This document shows, one piece after another, positions 1 through 9,130 of a DNA stretch of 64,000 nt. The stretch covers positions 1-64,000 of the forward strand of contig NZ_JABAFQ010000003.1 in the NCBI RefSeq assembly GCF_012843705.1, given 5' to 3'. The position numbers were made by a program, and so were the translations under genes. The stretch is from Fusobacterium sp. FSA-380-WT-3A (GTDB taxonomy: Bacteria > Fusobacteriota > Fusobacteriia > Fusobacteriales > Fusobacteriaceae). Each line of letters opens with the position of its first letter. The stretch's first letter is position 1. The notes below the pieces were generated by a model that was not told the DNA's origin, searched no databases, and saw only the letters and a program-made list of their open reading frames with translations.

Positions 1-283
1 CCCAATCTCCTTCAAATCTATCTATTTGATATTTTTCTAAAGTTATATTATGATGATTTTTATGTTCTAACTCCATTCTTCCATCTAAAATTGATATTAT
101 TCTATGAGTATTTTCTAATTTTGTAAAAGTAGAATTTTCTAATTCTGTTGTAGCTATACTTATTCTAAATTTAAAATTTCTTTCTTGATAAGTAGAAGCT
201 TCTGGATAAATATATAATTGTTTTGTAACTCCTCCACTCCAATTATTAATTACTCTATCTTTTTCTTTTAAAATTTTTATCAT
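1..283 (-). CDS. hutD: HutD/Ves family protein, partial (runs off left edge)
   Basis: My own translation of the minus strand from an ATG at 281-283, behind an AAGGAG site, gives an open frame to the window edge (about 94 residues seen). It contains a WSGGVTKQLYIYP stretch and a following FKFRIS segment, the typical N-terminal pattern of the HutD cupin family. HutD proteins accompany histidine-degradation operons; their role is not settled, with binding of an intermediate and a regulatory or protective function proposed. This is the last visible gene of the leftward hut operon, separated from hutI by a hairpin that may lower its expression. The C-terminal half is outside the window. Confidence 0.82.
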   Translation of the reverse strand, partial: MIKILKEKDRVINNWSGGVTKQLYIYPEASTYQERNFKFRISIATTELENSTFTKLENTHRIISILDGRMELEHKNHHNITLEKYQIDRFEGDW

Positions 284-308
284 TTTTTCTCCTTAATTTT
301 TAAGTAAA

Positions 309-341
309 AATAACCTTAACATTTGAAATATTAAGGTTATT
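309..341 (-). terminator. Hairpin between hutI and hutD
   Basis: An 11-bp perfect inverted repeat (AATAACCTTAA at 309-319 and its complement at 331-341) with an 11-nt loop. On the minus strand it is followed by ATTTTTACTT, so it resembles a weak intrinsic terminator. Because hutD follows with its own ribosome site, it probably attenuates rather than ends the operon. Confidence 0.6.
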
Positions 342-349
342 CTTTATTT

Positions 350-1609
350 TTAAAAAACTAGTTCTTTATTTTTTACTATAATTTTTCCCTTTTTAAACAC
401 ATCATTTACATGATTTATTCCTATATTATAAAATATATAATTTAAATTAGTAGTATCATATATAATAAAATCAGCCTGTTTTCCAACTTCTAAACTTCCT
501 ATTTTTTCTTCTTTTTTAATAGCTTTTGCTCCATTTATTGTTGTTGCTTTTATTATTTCCAATGGAGTCATTTTTATTTGTGCAGAAGCTATATTCATCA
601 CAAGTTGTATATTCTCACAAGGACAAGAACCTGGATTATAATCTGTTGATAAAGCAACTGTTACACCTTTATTTATCATTTTTCTTACAGGAGCATAATT
701 TTTTCCTAGATTAAAGGATGTTGCTGGTAAAATATTTGCAATAACATTATTCTTAGATAACTCCTCTATTCCTTTATCACTTATAGCCATTAAATGTTCT
801 GCTGAAACTGTTTCTAATTCTCCTGCAAGTTCTGCTCCTCCTAACGAAACTATTTCATCTGCATGTATCTTTAATTTAAATCCTTCTTTTTTAGCTGCAT
901 TTAAAATATATCTACTTTCTTCTATATCAAAAACACTATCTTCACAAAATATATCACAAAATTCTGCTAAATTTCTTTCTTTTATTTCTTTTAACATTTT
1001 TACAATTTCTTCTATATACTTTTTCTTATTATTAATATACTCCTCAGGTACAGCATGAGCCCCTAAAAAAGTAGAAATAATTTCTAATGGATGCTTTTCA
1101 TTTAATTCCTTATTTACTTCCAATTGCTTTATTTCTGTTTCTAAATTTAGACCATACCCACTTTTACTTTCTATTGTTGTAACTCCAAACTTAATCATTC
1201 TATTTAAAACTTCATAAGCCTTATTAAATAATTGTTCCTTAGAAGCTTCTCTTGTATTTCTTACTGTACTTAATATTCCTCCTCCTTGTTTTAATATTTC
1301 TAAATAGGGTACTCCCTTTATTTTTAATGGTAATTCATTTTCTCTTGAACCATAATGAACTAAGTGTGTATGTGAATCAACTATACCTGGTGTAATAACT
1401 TTTCCTCCTGCATTAAATAATTCTGTTTTTTCATCTTTTAATTCTATAGGGTAATTCCCTTCTCCTATTGAAATTATATTTTCTTTTTCTATTGCGATAT
1501 AGGCATTTTTTAAAACTTCTATATTTTCCATATCTCCTATACTTTTCCTTTCTAATTCTTTAGATGTTACTAAAGTCCCTATATTATATACTATTAAATC
1601 AGCTTTCAT
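350..1609 (-). CDS. hutI: Imidazolonepropionase
   Basis: 419 residues, normal family length. It opens the ring of 4-imidazolone-5-propionate to N-formimino-L-glutamate, the third step of histidine degradation, in the cytoplasm. The amidohydrolase metal motif DSHTH is at residues 79-83 (His80, His82), followed by the GSRENE substrate-loop stretch; later metal and catalytic signatures include the HADE segment near residue 250 and the STDYNPGS segment near residue 320. It starts with ATG behind a GGAGG-like site and lies 76 bp after hutU in the same orientation, so it is part of the hut operon. Confidence 0.96.
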   Translation of the reverse strand: MKADLIVYNIGTLVTSKELERKSIGDMENIEVLKNAYIAIEKENIISIGEGNYPIELKDEKTELFNAGGKVITPGIVDSHTHLVHYGSRENELPLKIKGVPYLEILKQGGGILSTVRNTREASKEQLFNKAYEVLNRMIKFGVTTIESKSGYGLNLETEIKQLEVNKELNEKHPLEIISTFLGAHAVPEEYINNKKKYIEEIVKMLKEIKERNLAEFCDIFCEDSVFDIEESRYILNAAKKEGFKLKIHADEIVSLGGAELAGELETVSAEHLMAISDKGIEELSKNNVIANILPATSFNLGKNYAPVRKMINKGVTVALSTDYNPGSCPCENIQLVMNIASAQIKMTPLEIIKATTINGAKAIKKEEKIGSLEVGKQADFIIYDTTNLNYIFYNIGINHVNDVFKKGKIIVKNKELVF

Positions 1610-1631
1610 AATTCCTCCTTAATTATATTAC

Positions 1632-1667
1632 AAGAATAAGAGGCAGATTAATCTGTCTCTCATTCTT
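1632..1667. other. Intercistronic hairpin hutU-hutI
   Basis: Two 16-nt arms (1632-1647 and 1652-1667) match at 14 of 16 positions around a TTAA loop. No T-run follows on the minus strand, so it looks more like a processing or stability hairpin between the two cistrons than a terminator. Confidence 0.5.
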
Positions 1668-1685
1668 CTTACTTATGACTTTTTA

Positions 1686-3713
1686 CTATTTAATTTTTTC
1701 TTCAACTAATTTTTGAATTAATTGTTCATTAGCTATATAAGGTAAAGTAATATGGTCTGTACCTTTGTTATCTTGATTATATTTTATAACTGTTTCTATT
1801 GAATGAGAATTTCTTGCCCAAGCTCTTCTTGCTACTCCTCCCATTACATCCCAAGGCATAGCTTGCATTAATATTTCATCTACTCTATGACTTCCATCTA
1901 GAACCATTCCAAATCCACCATTAATAGATTTTCCAATTCCAACTCCTCCACCATTATGAAGAGCTATCATTGACATTCCTCTTGCTGCATTTCCTGCAAA
2001 ACATTGAGTTGCCATATCAGCCATTATATTACTTCCATCTTTGATATTTGAAGTTTCTCTAAATGGAGAATCTGTTCCTGATACATCATGATGATCTCTT
2101 CCTAACATAACTGGTCCTATCTCTCCATTTCTAATCATTTCATTGAATTTAAGAGCTATATTTGTTCTGCTCATAGCATCTTGATAAAAAATTCTTGCTT
2201 GAGTTCCTACTACTAAACCATTTTCATCAGCATTTTTTATCCACATATAATTATCTCTATCTTGATATCTTCTATTTGGGTCAACTAATTCTAAAGCAGC
2301 TTTATCTGTTTTTAATAAATCTTCTTTTTTACCAGATAAGCAAACCCATCTAAATGGTCCATAACCATAATCAAATAATTCAGGTCCTAATATATCTTCT
2401 ACATAAAAAGGGAATATAAATCCTCCTTTATCATCTCTTCCATTCTTAGAAATTTCTTTTATTCCTATATCATATAATGATTTTAAAAAACTATTTCCAT
2501 AGTCAAAGAAATATACTCCTTTTTCAGTAAGATTTTTAATTACATGATAATGTCTTCTTAATGTTTCATTTACTAATCTATTAAATTCTACTCTATCTTC
2601 TGCTAATAATCTTGTTCTTTCTTCAAAACTTATTCCTGCTGGACAATATCCTCCATCATAAACAGCATGGCAAGAAGTTTGATCTGAAAGTAAATCTATA
2701 TGAATATTATTTTTATCTGCATATTCTAATAAATCAACTATATTTCCATGAAATGCTATTGCATAAGGAGTTTTACTTTCTAATTTTTCCTTTGCTACTT
2801 CAAAAGCTTTCGCTGGATCTGCAATTATTTCATCTACCCATCCTTGAGATAATCTTGTCTGAATTCTTGAAATATCAACTTCTGCTACTATTCCAACTCC
2901 TTTAGCTATTACTGTAGCTTTCCCTTGAGCTCCACTCATTCCTCCTAATCCTGATGTTACAAATAATTTTCCTGTTAAATCTCCATCATTAGGAACTCCA
3001 CAGAATAGTCTTGCTGCATTAAGTATTGTTGAATATGTTCCATGAACTATTCCTTGTGGTCCTATGTACATCCATCCTCCTGCTGTCATTTGTCCATAGT
3101 TTGCTACTCCAATTGCTGCTGCCCTTGCCCAGTTATCATAATCATCAAATGCTCCAACCATTAATGCATTAGTAATTATTGCTCTTGGTGCATCTGGTTT
3201 TGATCTAAATAATCCTGTTGGATGTCCTGATGCAACTACAAGTGTTTGATCTTGTGTTAAATTTTCTAGATATTTTTTTATCAATCTATATTGCATCCAG
3301 TTTTGACATACTTGTCCTGTTTCTCCATAAGTTACTAATTCATAAGGATATAATGCTATTTCAAAATCCAAGTTATTATCTATCATAACTTGCATAGCTT
3401 TTCCTTCTATACATTTTCCTTTATATTCATCAATAGGTTTTCCATAAATTCTTCCAGCTGGTCTAAATCTATATCCATAAATTCTTCCATGTTCCATAAG
3501 TTCATCTAAAAATTCTGGTGCTAATTTTTCATGATATTCTTCTGGTATATATCTTAAAGCATTTTTTAAAGCTAATTCTATCTCATCTTTTTCTAAATGT
3601 ACTACTCTTTTTGGTGCTCTTCTATACTTAGGATCTAACTCTGGTATAACCTCTGGTATATCACAAGCCTCTAATTTTATTGACATATTTTCAAATATTT
3701 CTTTATTCATCAT
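1686..3713 (-). CDS. hutU: Urocanate hydratase, long form
   Basis: 675 residues. It hydrates urocanate to 4-imidazolone-5-propionate using tightly bound NAD+, the second step of the pathway. The NAD-binding region includes the glycine-rich TSGLGGMSGAQGKA stretch near residue 255, and the conserved GRDHHDVSGTDSP and LHNGGGVGIGKS blocks lie in the C-terminal third. It is over 100 residues longer than the roughly 555-residue enzyme of Pseudomonas and Bacillus, and close to the length of the animal enzyme. The gene sits 25 bp after hutH and shares its transcript. Confidence 0.96.
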   Translation of the reverse strand: MMNKEIFENMSIKLEACDIPEVIPELDPKYRRAPKRVVHLEKDEIELALKNALRYIPEEYHEKLAPEFLDELMEHGRIYGYRFRPAGRIYGKPIDEYKGKCIEGKAMQVMIDNNLDFEIALYPYELVTYGETGQVCQNWMQYRLIKKYLENLTQDQTLVVASGHPTGLFRSKPDAPRAIITNALMVGAFDDYDNWARAAAIGVANYGQMTAGGWMYIGPQGIVHGTYSTILNAARLFCGVPNDGDLTGKLFVTSGLGGMSGAQGKATVIAKGVGIVAEVDISRIQTRLSQGWVDEIIADPAKAFEVAKEKLESKTPYAIAFHGNIVDLLEYADKNNIHIDLLSDQTSCHAVYDGGYCPAGISFEERTRLLAEDRVEFNRLVNETLRRHYHVIKNLTEKGVYFFDYGNSFLKSLYDIGIKEISKNGRDDKGGFIFPFYVEDILGPELFDYGYGPFRWVCLSGKKEDLLKTDKAALELVDPNRRYQDRDNYMWIKNADENGLVVGTQARIFYQDAMSRTNIALKFNEMIRNGEIGPVMLGRDHHDVSGTDSPFRETSNIKDGSNIMADMATQCFAGNAARGMSMIALHNGGGVGIGKSINGGFGMVLDGSHRVDEILMQAMPWDVMGGVARRAWARNSHSIETVIKYNQDNKGTDHITLPYIANEQLIQKLVEEKIK

Positions 3714-3738
3714 ATTTTTCCTCCTAATTTTTTTATTA

Positions 3739-5277
3739 TTATATTTTCATTTCTCCTATTACTTTTTCTACTGCCTCTACTACTTTATTACTTTCTATTA
3801 AATTCTCTACTGAATCTATATCTAAATGCATAACTCTATCTGCATCATAATATGATACTTTTTCTCTTACTAATCTATATGCATCTCTAGTACCTTCTCC
3901 TAATTTATCTTGGGCTTTTCTAAGATCTACTCCTTGACAAGCACATAACATTTCCATTGCAATTACTTTTCTTGTATTTTTTAATATTTCTCCAGCTTTT
4001 CTTGCTGCAATAGTTCCCATTGAAACATGATCTTCTTGATTTGCTGATGAAGGAATTGAATCTACTGAAGCAGGATGTGCTAAAACCTTATTTTCTGACA
4101 CTACAGCTGCTGCTGCATATTGAACTATCATAAATCCTGAATTTACTCCCCCATTTTCTACTAAAAATGCTGGTAATCCAAAATTTAAATTAGGATTTAC
4201 TAATCTTTCTATTCTTCTTTCTGAAACATTTGCCATTTCTGATATTGCTATTCCTAAATAATCAAATATTAAAGCCATTGGTTGTCCATGAAAATTTCCT
4301 CCGGATATAACATCATCTGTTTCACAGAAAATAATTGGATTATCTGTCACTGCATCCATTTCCATTTCTACTTTATATCTTAAATATTCTAAAGCATCTT
4401 TACTAGCTCCATGAATTTGTGGTATACATCTCAATACATATGGATCTTGAACTCTTAATTGTCCTTGTTTTGTAGTATTTTTACTTCCCTCTAAAATTCT
4501 TCTAAAATTTTCTGCCGTTCTTATTTGTCCTTGGTGTCCTCTGATTTCATGAACTCTTGGATCAAAAGCACAAGTAATTCCATTTAAAGCCTCTATTGTT
4601 AAAGCACCTGCTAAATCTAAATGTTTCATTAAATTTATTGCATCATATGTTACATGAGCTCCAACAGAAGTCATAACTTGAGTTCCATTTATTAATGCTA
4701 ATCCTTCTTTTGAAGAAAGTTCAGGTAATATTTTTACTCCACCTTTTTCCATAGCTTCTTTACCATCCATTAATACACCTTGATAATAAGCTTTTCCTAA
4801 TCCTAACATTACTAAAACAATATGAGATAAAGGTGCTAAATCTCCTGATGCACCTAAAGACCCTTTCTCTGGAACAAATGGAGTTACTCCTTTATTTAAC
4901 ATTTCAACTAAAGTATCTACTGTAATTTTTCTAGCTCCTGAATATCCTTTTGTCAAATTTACTACTCTTAAAAGCATAATTCCTCTAACTACATCTATTG
5001 GTAAAGGATTTCCTACTCCACAAGAATGACTCATTATCAAATTTTTTTGTAAAATACCTGTTTCTTCCTTTGAAACTACTGTATCACAAAATTTTCCAAA
5101 TCCTGTTGTTATTCCATAAGAAACTCTTTTTTCTTCTACATAAGTATCAACCAATTTTCTTGCTCTAGCTATTTTTTCATAAGCACTTTCTGATATTTCT
5201 ACTTGATAACCTTTTCTTGTAACATTAATTAAATCTTCTAGAGTTAGTTTTTTATCTCCTATCATAAGTATTGACAT
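3739..5277 (-). CDS. hutH: Histidine ammonia-lyase
   Basis: 512 residues, usual length. It removes ammonia from L-histidine to give urocanate, the entry step of the pathway. The Ala-Ser-Gly triad that cyclises to the MIO electrophile is at residues 143-145 inside GSLGASGDLAPLSH. The YGITTGFG segment near residue 54 and the GNFHGQP segment in the C-terminal half are further family hallmarks. It lies 47 bp downstream of the transporter gene and is read with hutU and hutI. Confidence 0.97.
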   Translation of the reverse strand: MSILMIGDKKLTLEDLINVTRKGYQVEISESAYEKIARARKLVDTYVEEKRVSYGITTGFGKFCDTVVSKEETGILQKNLIMSHSCGVGNPLPIDVVRGIMLLRVVNLTKGYSGARKITVDTLVEMLNKGVTPFVPEKGSLGASGDLAPLSHIVLVMLGLGKAYYQGVLMDGKEAMEKGGVKILPELSSKEGLALINGTQVMTSVGAHVTYDAINLMKHLDLAGALTIEALNGITCAFDPRVHEIRGHQGQIRTAENFRRILEGSKNTTKQGQLRVQDPYVLRCIPQIHGASKDALEYLRYKVEMEMDAVTDNPIIFCETDDVISGGNFHGQPMALIFDYLGIAISEMANVSERRIERLVNPNLNFGLPAFLVENGGVNSGFMIVQYAAAAVVSENKVLAHPASVDSIPSSANQEDHVSMGTIAARKAGEILKNTRKVIAMEMLCACQGVDLRKAQDKLGEGTRDAYRLVREKVSYYDADRVMHLDIDSVENLIESNKVVEAVEKVIGEMKI

Positions 5278-5324
5278 AACCCCATGACCTCCTTAAATTT
5301 TTTATTATATATTCATTATATTAT

Positions 5325-6632
5325 TTAAAATATAGTTGCCCCTATTAATCCAAAAATAAATAATAGTACTGTATAGTGACTAAAAGTAGGTATACATGTA
5401 TCTACTATATGTTGATGTTGCCCATCTGCATTTAATCCAGATGTAGGACCAAGAGTAGAATCTGAAGCAGGAGAACCAGCATCTCCCAATGCACCAGCTG
5501 TAGTTATTAATATTATCATTGCAGTAGGAGAAAAACCTAATTTTAATGCTAAAGGACAATATATTACAGCTAAAATTGGTATCGTTCCAAATGAACTTCC
5601 CAATCCTATTGACACAAAAAGTCCAACTGTTAACATCACAAATGCTGCAATTAATTTATTTGTTCCAATTATAGCTACTACTCCTTCGACTAATACTGGA
5701 ATTGCATTTGTTTCCCTAATAACATTTCCATATCCCGCTGCAACTAACATTACAAATGCTATAAGACCCATTATCATTACTCCACCATTTAATAAATTAT
5801 CTATCTCTTTTAAATTTATTACTCTAAAAATCATCATCATTATTAATGCCGCTATAGCACCTAATGGTAAAGAACCTGTTATTAACTGAACTACAAAAGC
5901 TAAAATAGCTGCTCCTAATGTTATCCAATGCTTTCTCTCCATATGTTCTGGAATATCTTTATCTTCTGAAAAACCTTTTAATGGCAAATCTTGATATTCT
6001 CTATCTTTTCTATAAGTTATAAATACAGCTATCAACAATCCTAATAACATTGCAATTCCTAAAAACCAATTAGACTTCCAAACTTGATCCAATGTTATAT
6101 TATAACCATTCGCATTTAATTGTTCCTTAACTATAGTATGAAAAATTAATCCAAAACCTACTGGTAAAACTATATAAGGAACTTTTACACCAAATGTTAA
6201 AGCACATGCAACAGCTCTTCTATCAATTTTTAAGTGATTCATCATTTTTAATAATGGAGGAATAAGAATTGGTATAAAAGCAATATGAACTGGTATTAAA
6301 TTTTGTGAAAAACAAGCTAAAAAAGCTATTAATAATATTAAAACTTTTTTTCTACCGTTAACTAAATTAGCTATTTTTTTAGACATTATACTAGCTAATC
6401 CCGTTTGATTTATTGCTACTGCTAAAGTTCCCAATAAAATATAACTTAGTGCTGTTTCAGAATTTCCTCCCATTCCAGCAACTAAATATTTCATAGTTGA
6501 TCCTAAACCCATTCCCGACATCATTCCTGCCACTAATGATGCAACAATCATAGAAAGCATTACATTTAATCGTAATAAACACAAAACTCCCATAACAATA
6601 ACTGAAATTACTACTGGATTAAATAATAACAT
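5325..6632 (-). CDS. Na+/H+ antiporter-family transporter, probable histidine permease
   Basis: 435 residues with about eleven or twelve hydrophobic segments and no signal peptide. The sequence resembles the NhaC-like 'Na+/H+ antiporter' family that includes Bacillus YuiF-type amino-acid transporters. Conserved-looking polar motifs include ALGDAGSPASDSTLGPTSGL near residue 385 and SIGLGSSFGTIPIL near residue 340. As the first gene of the hut operon it most likely imports histidine (or urocanate); that substrate is inferred from position, since the family also contains true cation antiporters. A leader of about 210 nt with operator-like repeats precedes it. Confidence 0.8.
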   Translation of the reverse strand: MLLFNPVVISVIVMGVLCLLRLNVMLSMIVASLVAGMMSGMGLGSTMKYLVAGMGGNSETALSYILLGTLAVAINQTGLASIMSKKIANLVNGRKKVLILLIAFLACFSQNLIPVHIAFIPILIPPLLKMMNHLKIDRRAVACALTFGVKVPYIVLPVGFGLIFHTIVKEQLNANGYNITLDQVWKSNWFLGIAMLLGLLIAVFITYRKDREYQDLPLKGFSEDKDIPEHMERKHWITLGAAILAFVVQLITGSLPLGAIAALIMMMIFRVINLKEIDNLLNGGVMIMGLIAFVMLVAAGYGNVIRETNAIPVLVEGVVAIIGTNKLIAAFVMLTVGLFVSIGLGSSFGTIPILAVIYCPLALKLGFSPTAMIILITTAGALGDAGSPASDSTLGPTSGLNADGQHQHIVDTCIPTFSHYTVLLFIFGLIGATIF

Positions 6633-6655
6633 CTTAAACCCCCTCTTTAGTTTTT

Positions 6656-6754
6656 AAAGTCATTTTAATAATTAAATAAAAAAATTTTTTCAATCCTTCG
6701 CCCCTTGATATTTTTATTTTTAAAATCAATTTAATAATTAAATAAAAAAATTTT
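6656..6754. repeat. Two 33-bp direct repeats in the hut leader
   Basis: Positions 6656-6688 and 6722-6754 are identical at 31 of 33 positions, offset by exactly 66 bp. Each contains the core TTTAATAATTAAAT. The same core occurs in the palindrome at 6792-6844, so these are probably extra sites for the same regulator. They fall between the proposed hut promoter and the transporter start codon. Confidence 0.55.
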
Positions 6755-6791
6755 AATATTTAAAAATAACTTTATCCATTTTTTTTAATTT

Positions 6792-6844
6792 TAACTATTA
6801 AAATCATTTTTATTTTCCTATTTTTTAAATGATTTTAATAATTA
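6792..6844. promoter_or_regulatory. Candidate ROK-repressor operator (inverted repeat)
   Basis: TAACTATTAAAATCATTT at 6792-6809 and its inverted copy AAATGATTTTAATAATTA at 6827-6844 match at 17 of 18 positions across a 17-bp spacer. The pair begins right at the predicted hut start site, an ideal position for a repressor roadblock. Together with the two direct repeats nearby there are four copies of the half-site in about 190 bp. The link to the divergent ROK gene is inference. Confidence 0.6.
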
Positions 6845-6851
6845 CAATATA

Positions 6852-6880
6852 CTTATACCATTATCTTTTTTAAAATTCAA
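6852..6880 (-). promoter_or_regulatory. Predicted hut operon promoter
   Basis: On the minus strand TTGAAT (6875-6880), a 17-bp spacer and TATAAG (6852-6857) form a good housekeeping promoter. Transcription would start near 6845, directly at the edge of the inverted-repeat operator, and give a leader of about 210 nt. Confidence 0.6.
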
Positions 6881-6957
6881 ATATAAAAAATATATAATAT
6901 CTATATTTTATTTATATATATCTTTTTATAAACTTTATGATTTATTTTAGAATAAAT

Positions 6958-6986
6958 TTGAATATTTTAATTAAATGTTATATAAT
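6958..6986 (+). promoter_or_regulatory. Predicted promoter of the ROK regulator gene
   Basis: TTGAAT (6958-6963), a 17-bp spacer and TATAAT (6981-6986). The start site would be near 6993, only a few bases before the AAGGAG ribosome site and the ATG at 7007, so the leader is very short. Confidence 0.65.
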
Positions 6987-7006
6987 ATATAAAAAAGGAG
7001 AATATT

Positions 7007-8137
7007 ATGTATCAGAAAAAAGTAAAGGAGTCAAATAAAAATAATATTTTTAAATATATTTTTGAGAAAAGAAAATCTTTTGTTATAAACGACATTGCAG
7101 AAAATCTCAATATTACTTTTCCTACTGTAAAAAAAATTATTAATTCCTTTTTAAAACAAAATATAATTTTTGAAAGGCAAAAAGTTGGATTTGGTGTTGG
7201 AAGAAAGGCAATGGAATATGAACTTAATGAAGAATTTTGTTATTCTATAGGAATTTTAGCTTCTTCTACAAAACTTAAATTTATTTTAACTAATGCAATT
7301 GGAAAAATTTTAAAACAACAGATTTATGAATTAAAAAGTAATAATTGTAAAGCTGAAATTTTAAATTCTACCAAAGATTTTTTAAATACAATTAGCCCTG
7401 AAGTCAGAAAAAAATTAATAGGTATAGGAATATCTGTACCTGGTATTGTTAGTGAAGAAGGAAATTTTATAGAGTTTTCTTCTAAGGAAAAAATTGTTCT
7501 TTCTTTTATTGAAGAATTGAAAAATTTATTCCACATTCCTGTATTAATAGAAAATGAATCAAATCTAGCTGCTATTGCTGAAGCATTTTTAACTAGAAAT
7601 TCTATTTATTCTACTTTTACTATTTTGACTATAAATGAATATGTTGGAATTAGCAATTTTCATCAAGATTCTTTAAACAATACTCTTTTTTTTAAAGCTG
7701 GAAGACTTCACCATATGGTTATAGAATCAAATGGTAAATTATGTGAATGTGGAACACATGGATGTTGGGGAACTTATGTTTCAGATAAGGTCTTACTTAA
7801 TGACTTCCAAAAATATTTTCCATCTATTAAAACTTATAATGAAATTTTTGATTTAAAATATCATGAAACTAATATAGGAGCTTCTCTTATAGATAATTAT
7901 TTAGAACACTTAGCAATCGGAATAAAAAATATTTTATTCTTTTCAAATCCAGAAAAATTAATAATTTCTGGTAATATTTCTATTTACAAAGAATATATAG
8001 CTGATAAATTAATTGAAAAAATATATAAAAATCATATTTTTTATCGTGGTAAAGAAACTATAGTGTTTTCATCTTTAAATGAAAATGGAAGTATTATAGG
8101 AGCTGCTATGTTTCCTATATTAGATAAAATAATTTAG
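7007..8137 (+). CDS. ROK-family transcriptional repressor, probable hut regulator
   Basis: 376 residues. An N-terminal winged helix-turn-helix spans about residues 14-70. The rest is a ROK (sugar-kinase-like) domain with the zinc motif CECGTHGC at residues 246-253. The usual ATP-binding DxGGT motif is absent (residues 86-96 read SSTKLKFILTN) and the catalytic Asp position reads Glu in IENESNLAAIAE, so it should sense rather than phosphorylate. It is divergent from the hut operon with shared regulatory DNA, so it probably represses hut. ROK repressors usually respond to sugars, so control of histidine catabolism would be unusual. Effector unknown. Confidence 0.88.
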   Translation: MYQKKVKESNKNNIFKYIFEKRKSFVINDIAENLNITFPTVKKIINSFLKQNIIFERQKVGFGVGRKAMEYELNEEFCYSIGILASSTKLKFILTNAIGKILKQQIYELKSNNCKAEILNSTKDFLNTISPEVRKKLIGIGISVPGIVSEEGNFIEFSSKEKIVLSFIEELKNLFHIPVLIENESNLAAIAEAFLTRNSIYSTFTILTINEYVGISNFHQDSLNNTLFFKAGRLHHMVIESNGKLCECGTHGCWGTYVSDKVLLNDFQKYFPSIKTYNEIFDLKYHETNIGASLIDNYLEHLAIGIKNILFFSNPEKLIISGNISIYKEYIADKLIEKIYKNHIFYRGKETIVFSSLNENGSIIGAAMFPILDKII

Positions 8138-8469
8138 TTATTAAAACTTCTTTCTAATCTTTTCCATAATTTTAATATTTTCTCTTCTATTTTATTTATT
8201 AACTAAAAATAATTATTTAAATTTATTATTTTTTTACTTAAAATAAATCTGAAAATCTTATAAATAATTCAATATTATCCTCTCAAATAATATCTAATAT
8301 TCTCAAAATATTTTATAATATTTTATTAAATTATAATTTTTACTTTTTAATTTTCTATTATAATTTTTTATAATACTTTTTATATTTTTTATTTATATTA
8401 AAAATTTAAATAAATATTCAAATCTATTATTTTTTTGATATAAAAGGATTTAGAAATACTAGAAAATAG
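8138..8469. other. Gene-free AT-rich spacer
   Basis: About 330 bp of very AT-rich DNA between the ROK regulator and the recombinase relic. I see no open frame with a ribosome site, no strong hairpin and no RNA gene. It probably marks decayed or deleted DNA at the left boundary of the island region. Confidence 0.5.
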
Positions 8470-9114
8470 TATAAAACTGTTAATAAAAATAAAGAGGTTA
8501 TTTATGTAGAAAAAGAAAAGATAAAGTGAATAAATGTACTAATACTGCTATTAGAAAAGAAATTTTAGAAGCTTTAGTTATAGAAGCTTTAAAAGAAAAT
8601 ATTTTTACACCTACACAAATAAATATAATTTCTGATAGAGTTTATAATTATTTAAAGGATAATTATCTTAATACACAAAAAAAGTAGTTAAAATAAAAAA
8701 AGAAATAGAAAAATTACAACTTCAAAAAGATAAAATTTTAAATTATAATTTGAATAGTGTTTTAAATGATGATGAATATTTCAAGAAAAAAACACTTTTC
8801 GTCAAGAAAATTTTAAATCATAAAGAAAATTTAATAAAATTGGAATTTGATACGAAATTCTTGAATCGTGATAAAGTCTTTAAATACATTGAAAAACTTG
8901 CAAAAAAATAGAATCATCAGATATAACAATTCTACAAAATATTATATTTACATTCATTGAGAAAATAATTTTCTTTAAAGATACTATTCAAATAAACTTA
9001 AGACTATTTTCTCTTGAAGAAAAAATTGTTAAGGTTGGTGGAGATGAAAAACAACACCAATTAGAAATGTTCATTCGTTCTCCTAAACTTGGAAAACTAA
9101 GAGCTATCAAATAG
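8470..9114 (+). pseudogene. Decayed C-terminal fragment of a large serine recombinase
   Basis: Translation in shifting frames aligns with the C-terminal third of the intact recombinase at 33602-35101. TVNKNK matches TVNRNK, CTNTAIRKEILEALVIEALKE matches the region after the zinc ribbon, the coiled coil follows, and FIEKIIFFKDTIQINLRLF matches FVKKIIIHRTEITVEIRLF. Three frame breaks occur near 8529, 8680 and 8908; the last two are in A7 runs. The catalytic N-terminal two thirds is missing. It is best explained as the remnant of an earlier element at the same attachment locus. Homopolymer breaks could partly be sequencing error, but the truncation cannot. Confidence 0.8.
9036..9047 (+). repeat. 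Candidate left attachment site (copy of tmRNA 3' end)
   Basis: TGGTGGAGATGA here is identical to 35080-35091, the complement of the tmRNA 3' CCA and acceptor stem. It lies in the relic recombinase at the position equivalent to where the intact recombinase ends inside ssrA. A small inverted repeat, TTGGTG...CACCAA, surrounds it. The 12-bp identity could also reflect common descent of the two recombinase C-termini; both views fit integration at ssrA. Confidence 0.55.
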
Positions 9115-9130
9115 GTAGCTCTTAATTTTT
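9099..9130 (+). terminator. Intrinsic terminator after the recombinase relic
   Basis: AAGAGCTA (9099-9106) pairs with TAGCTCTT (9116-9123) over a 9-nt loop, followed by AATTTTT. It overlaps the last codons of the decayed frame. Confidence 0.65.

Noticed and set aside
2612-2905. Plus-strand open frame opposite hutU
   Set aside because: It is a leucine-rich shadow of the real minus-strand gene, with no ribosome site.
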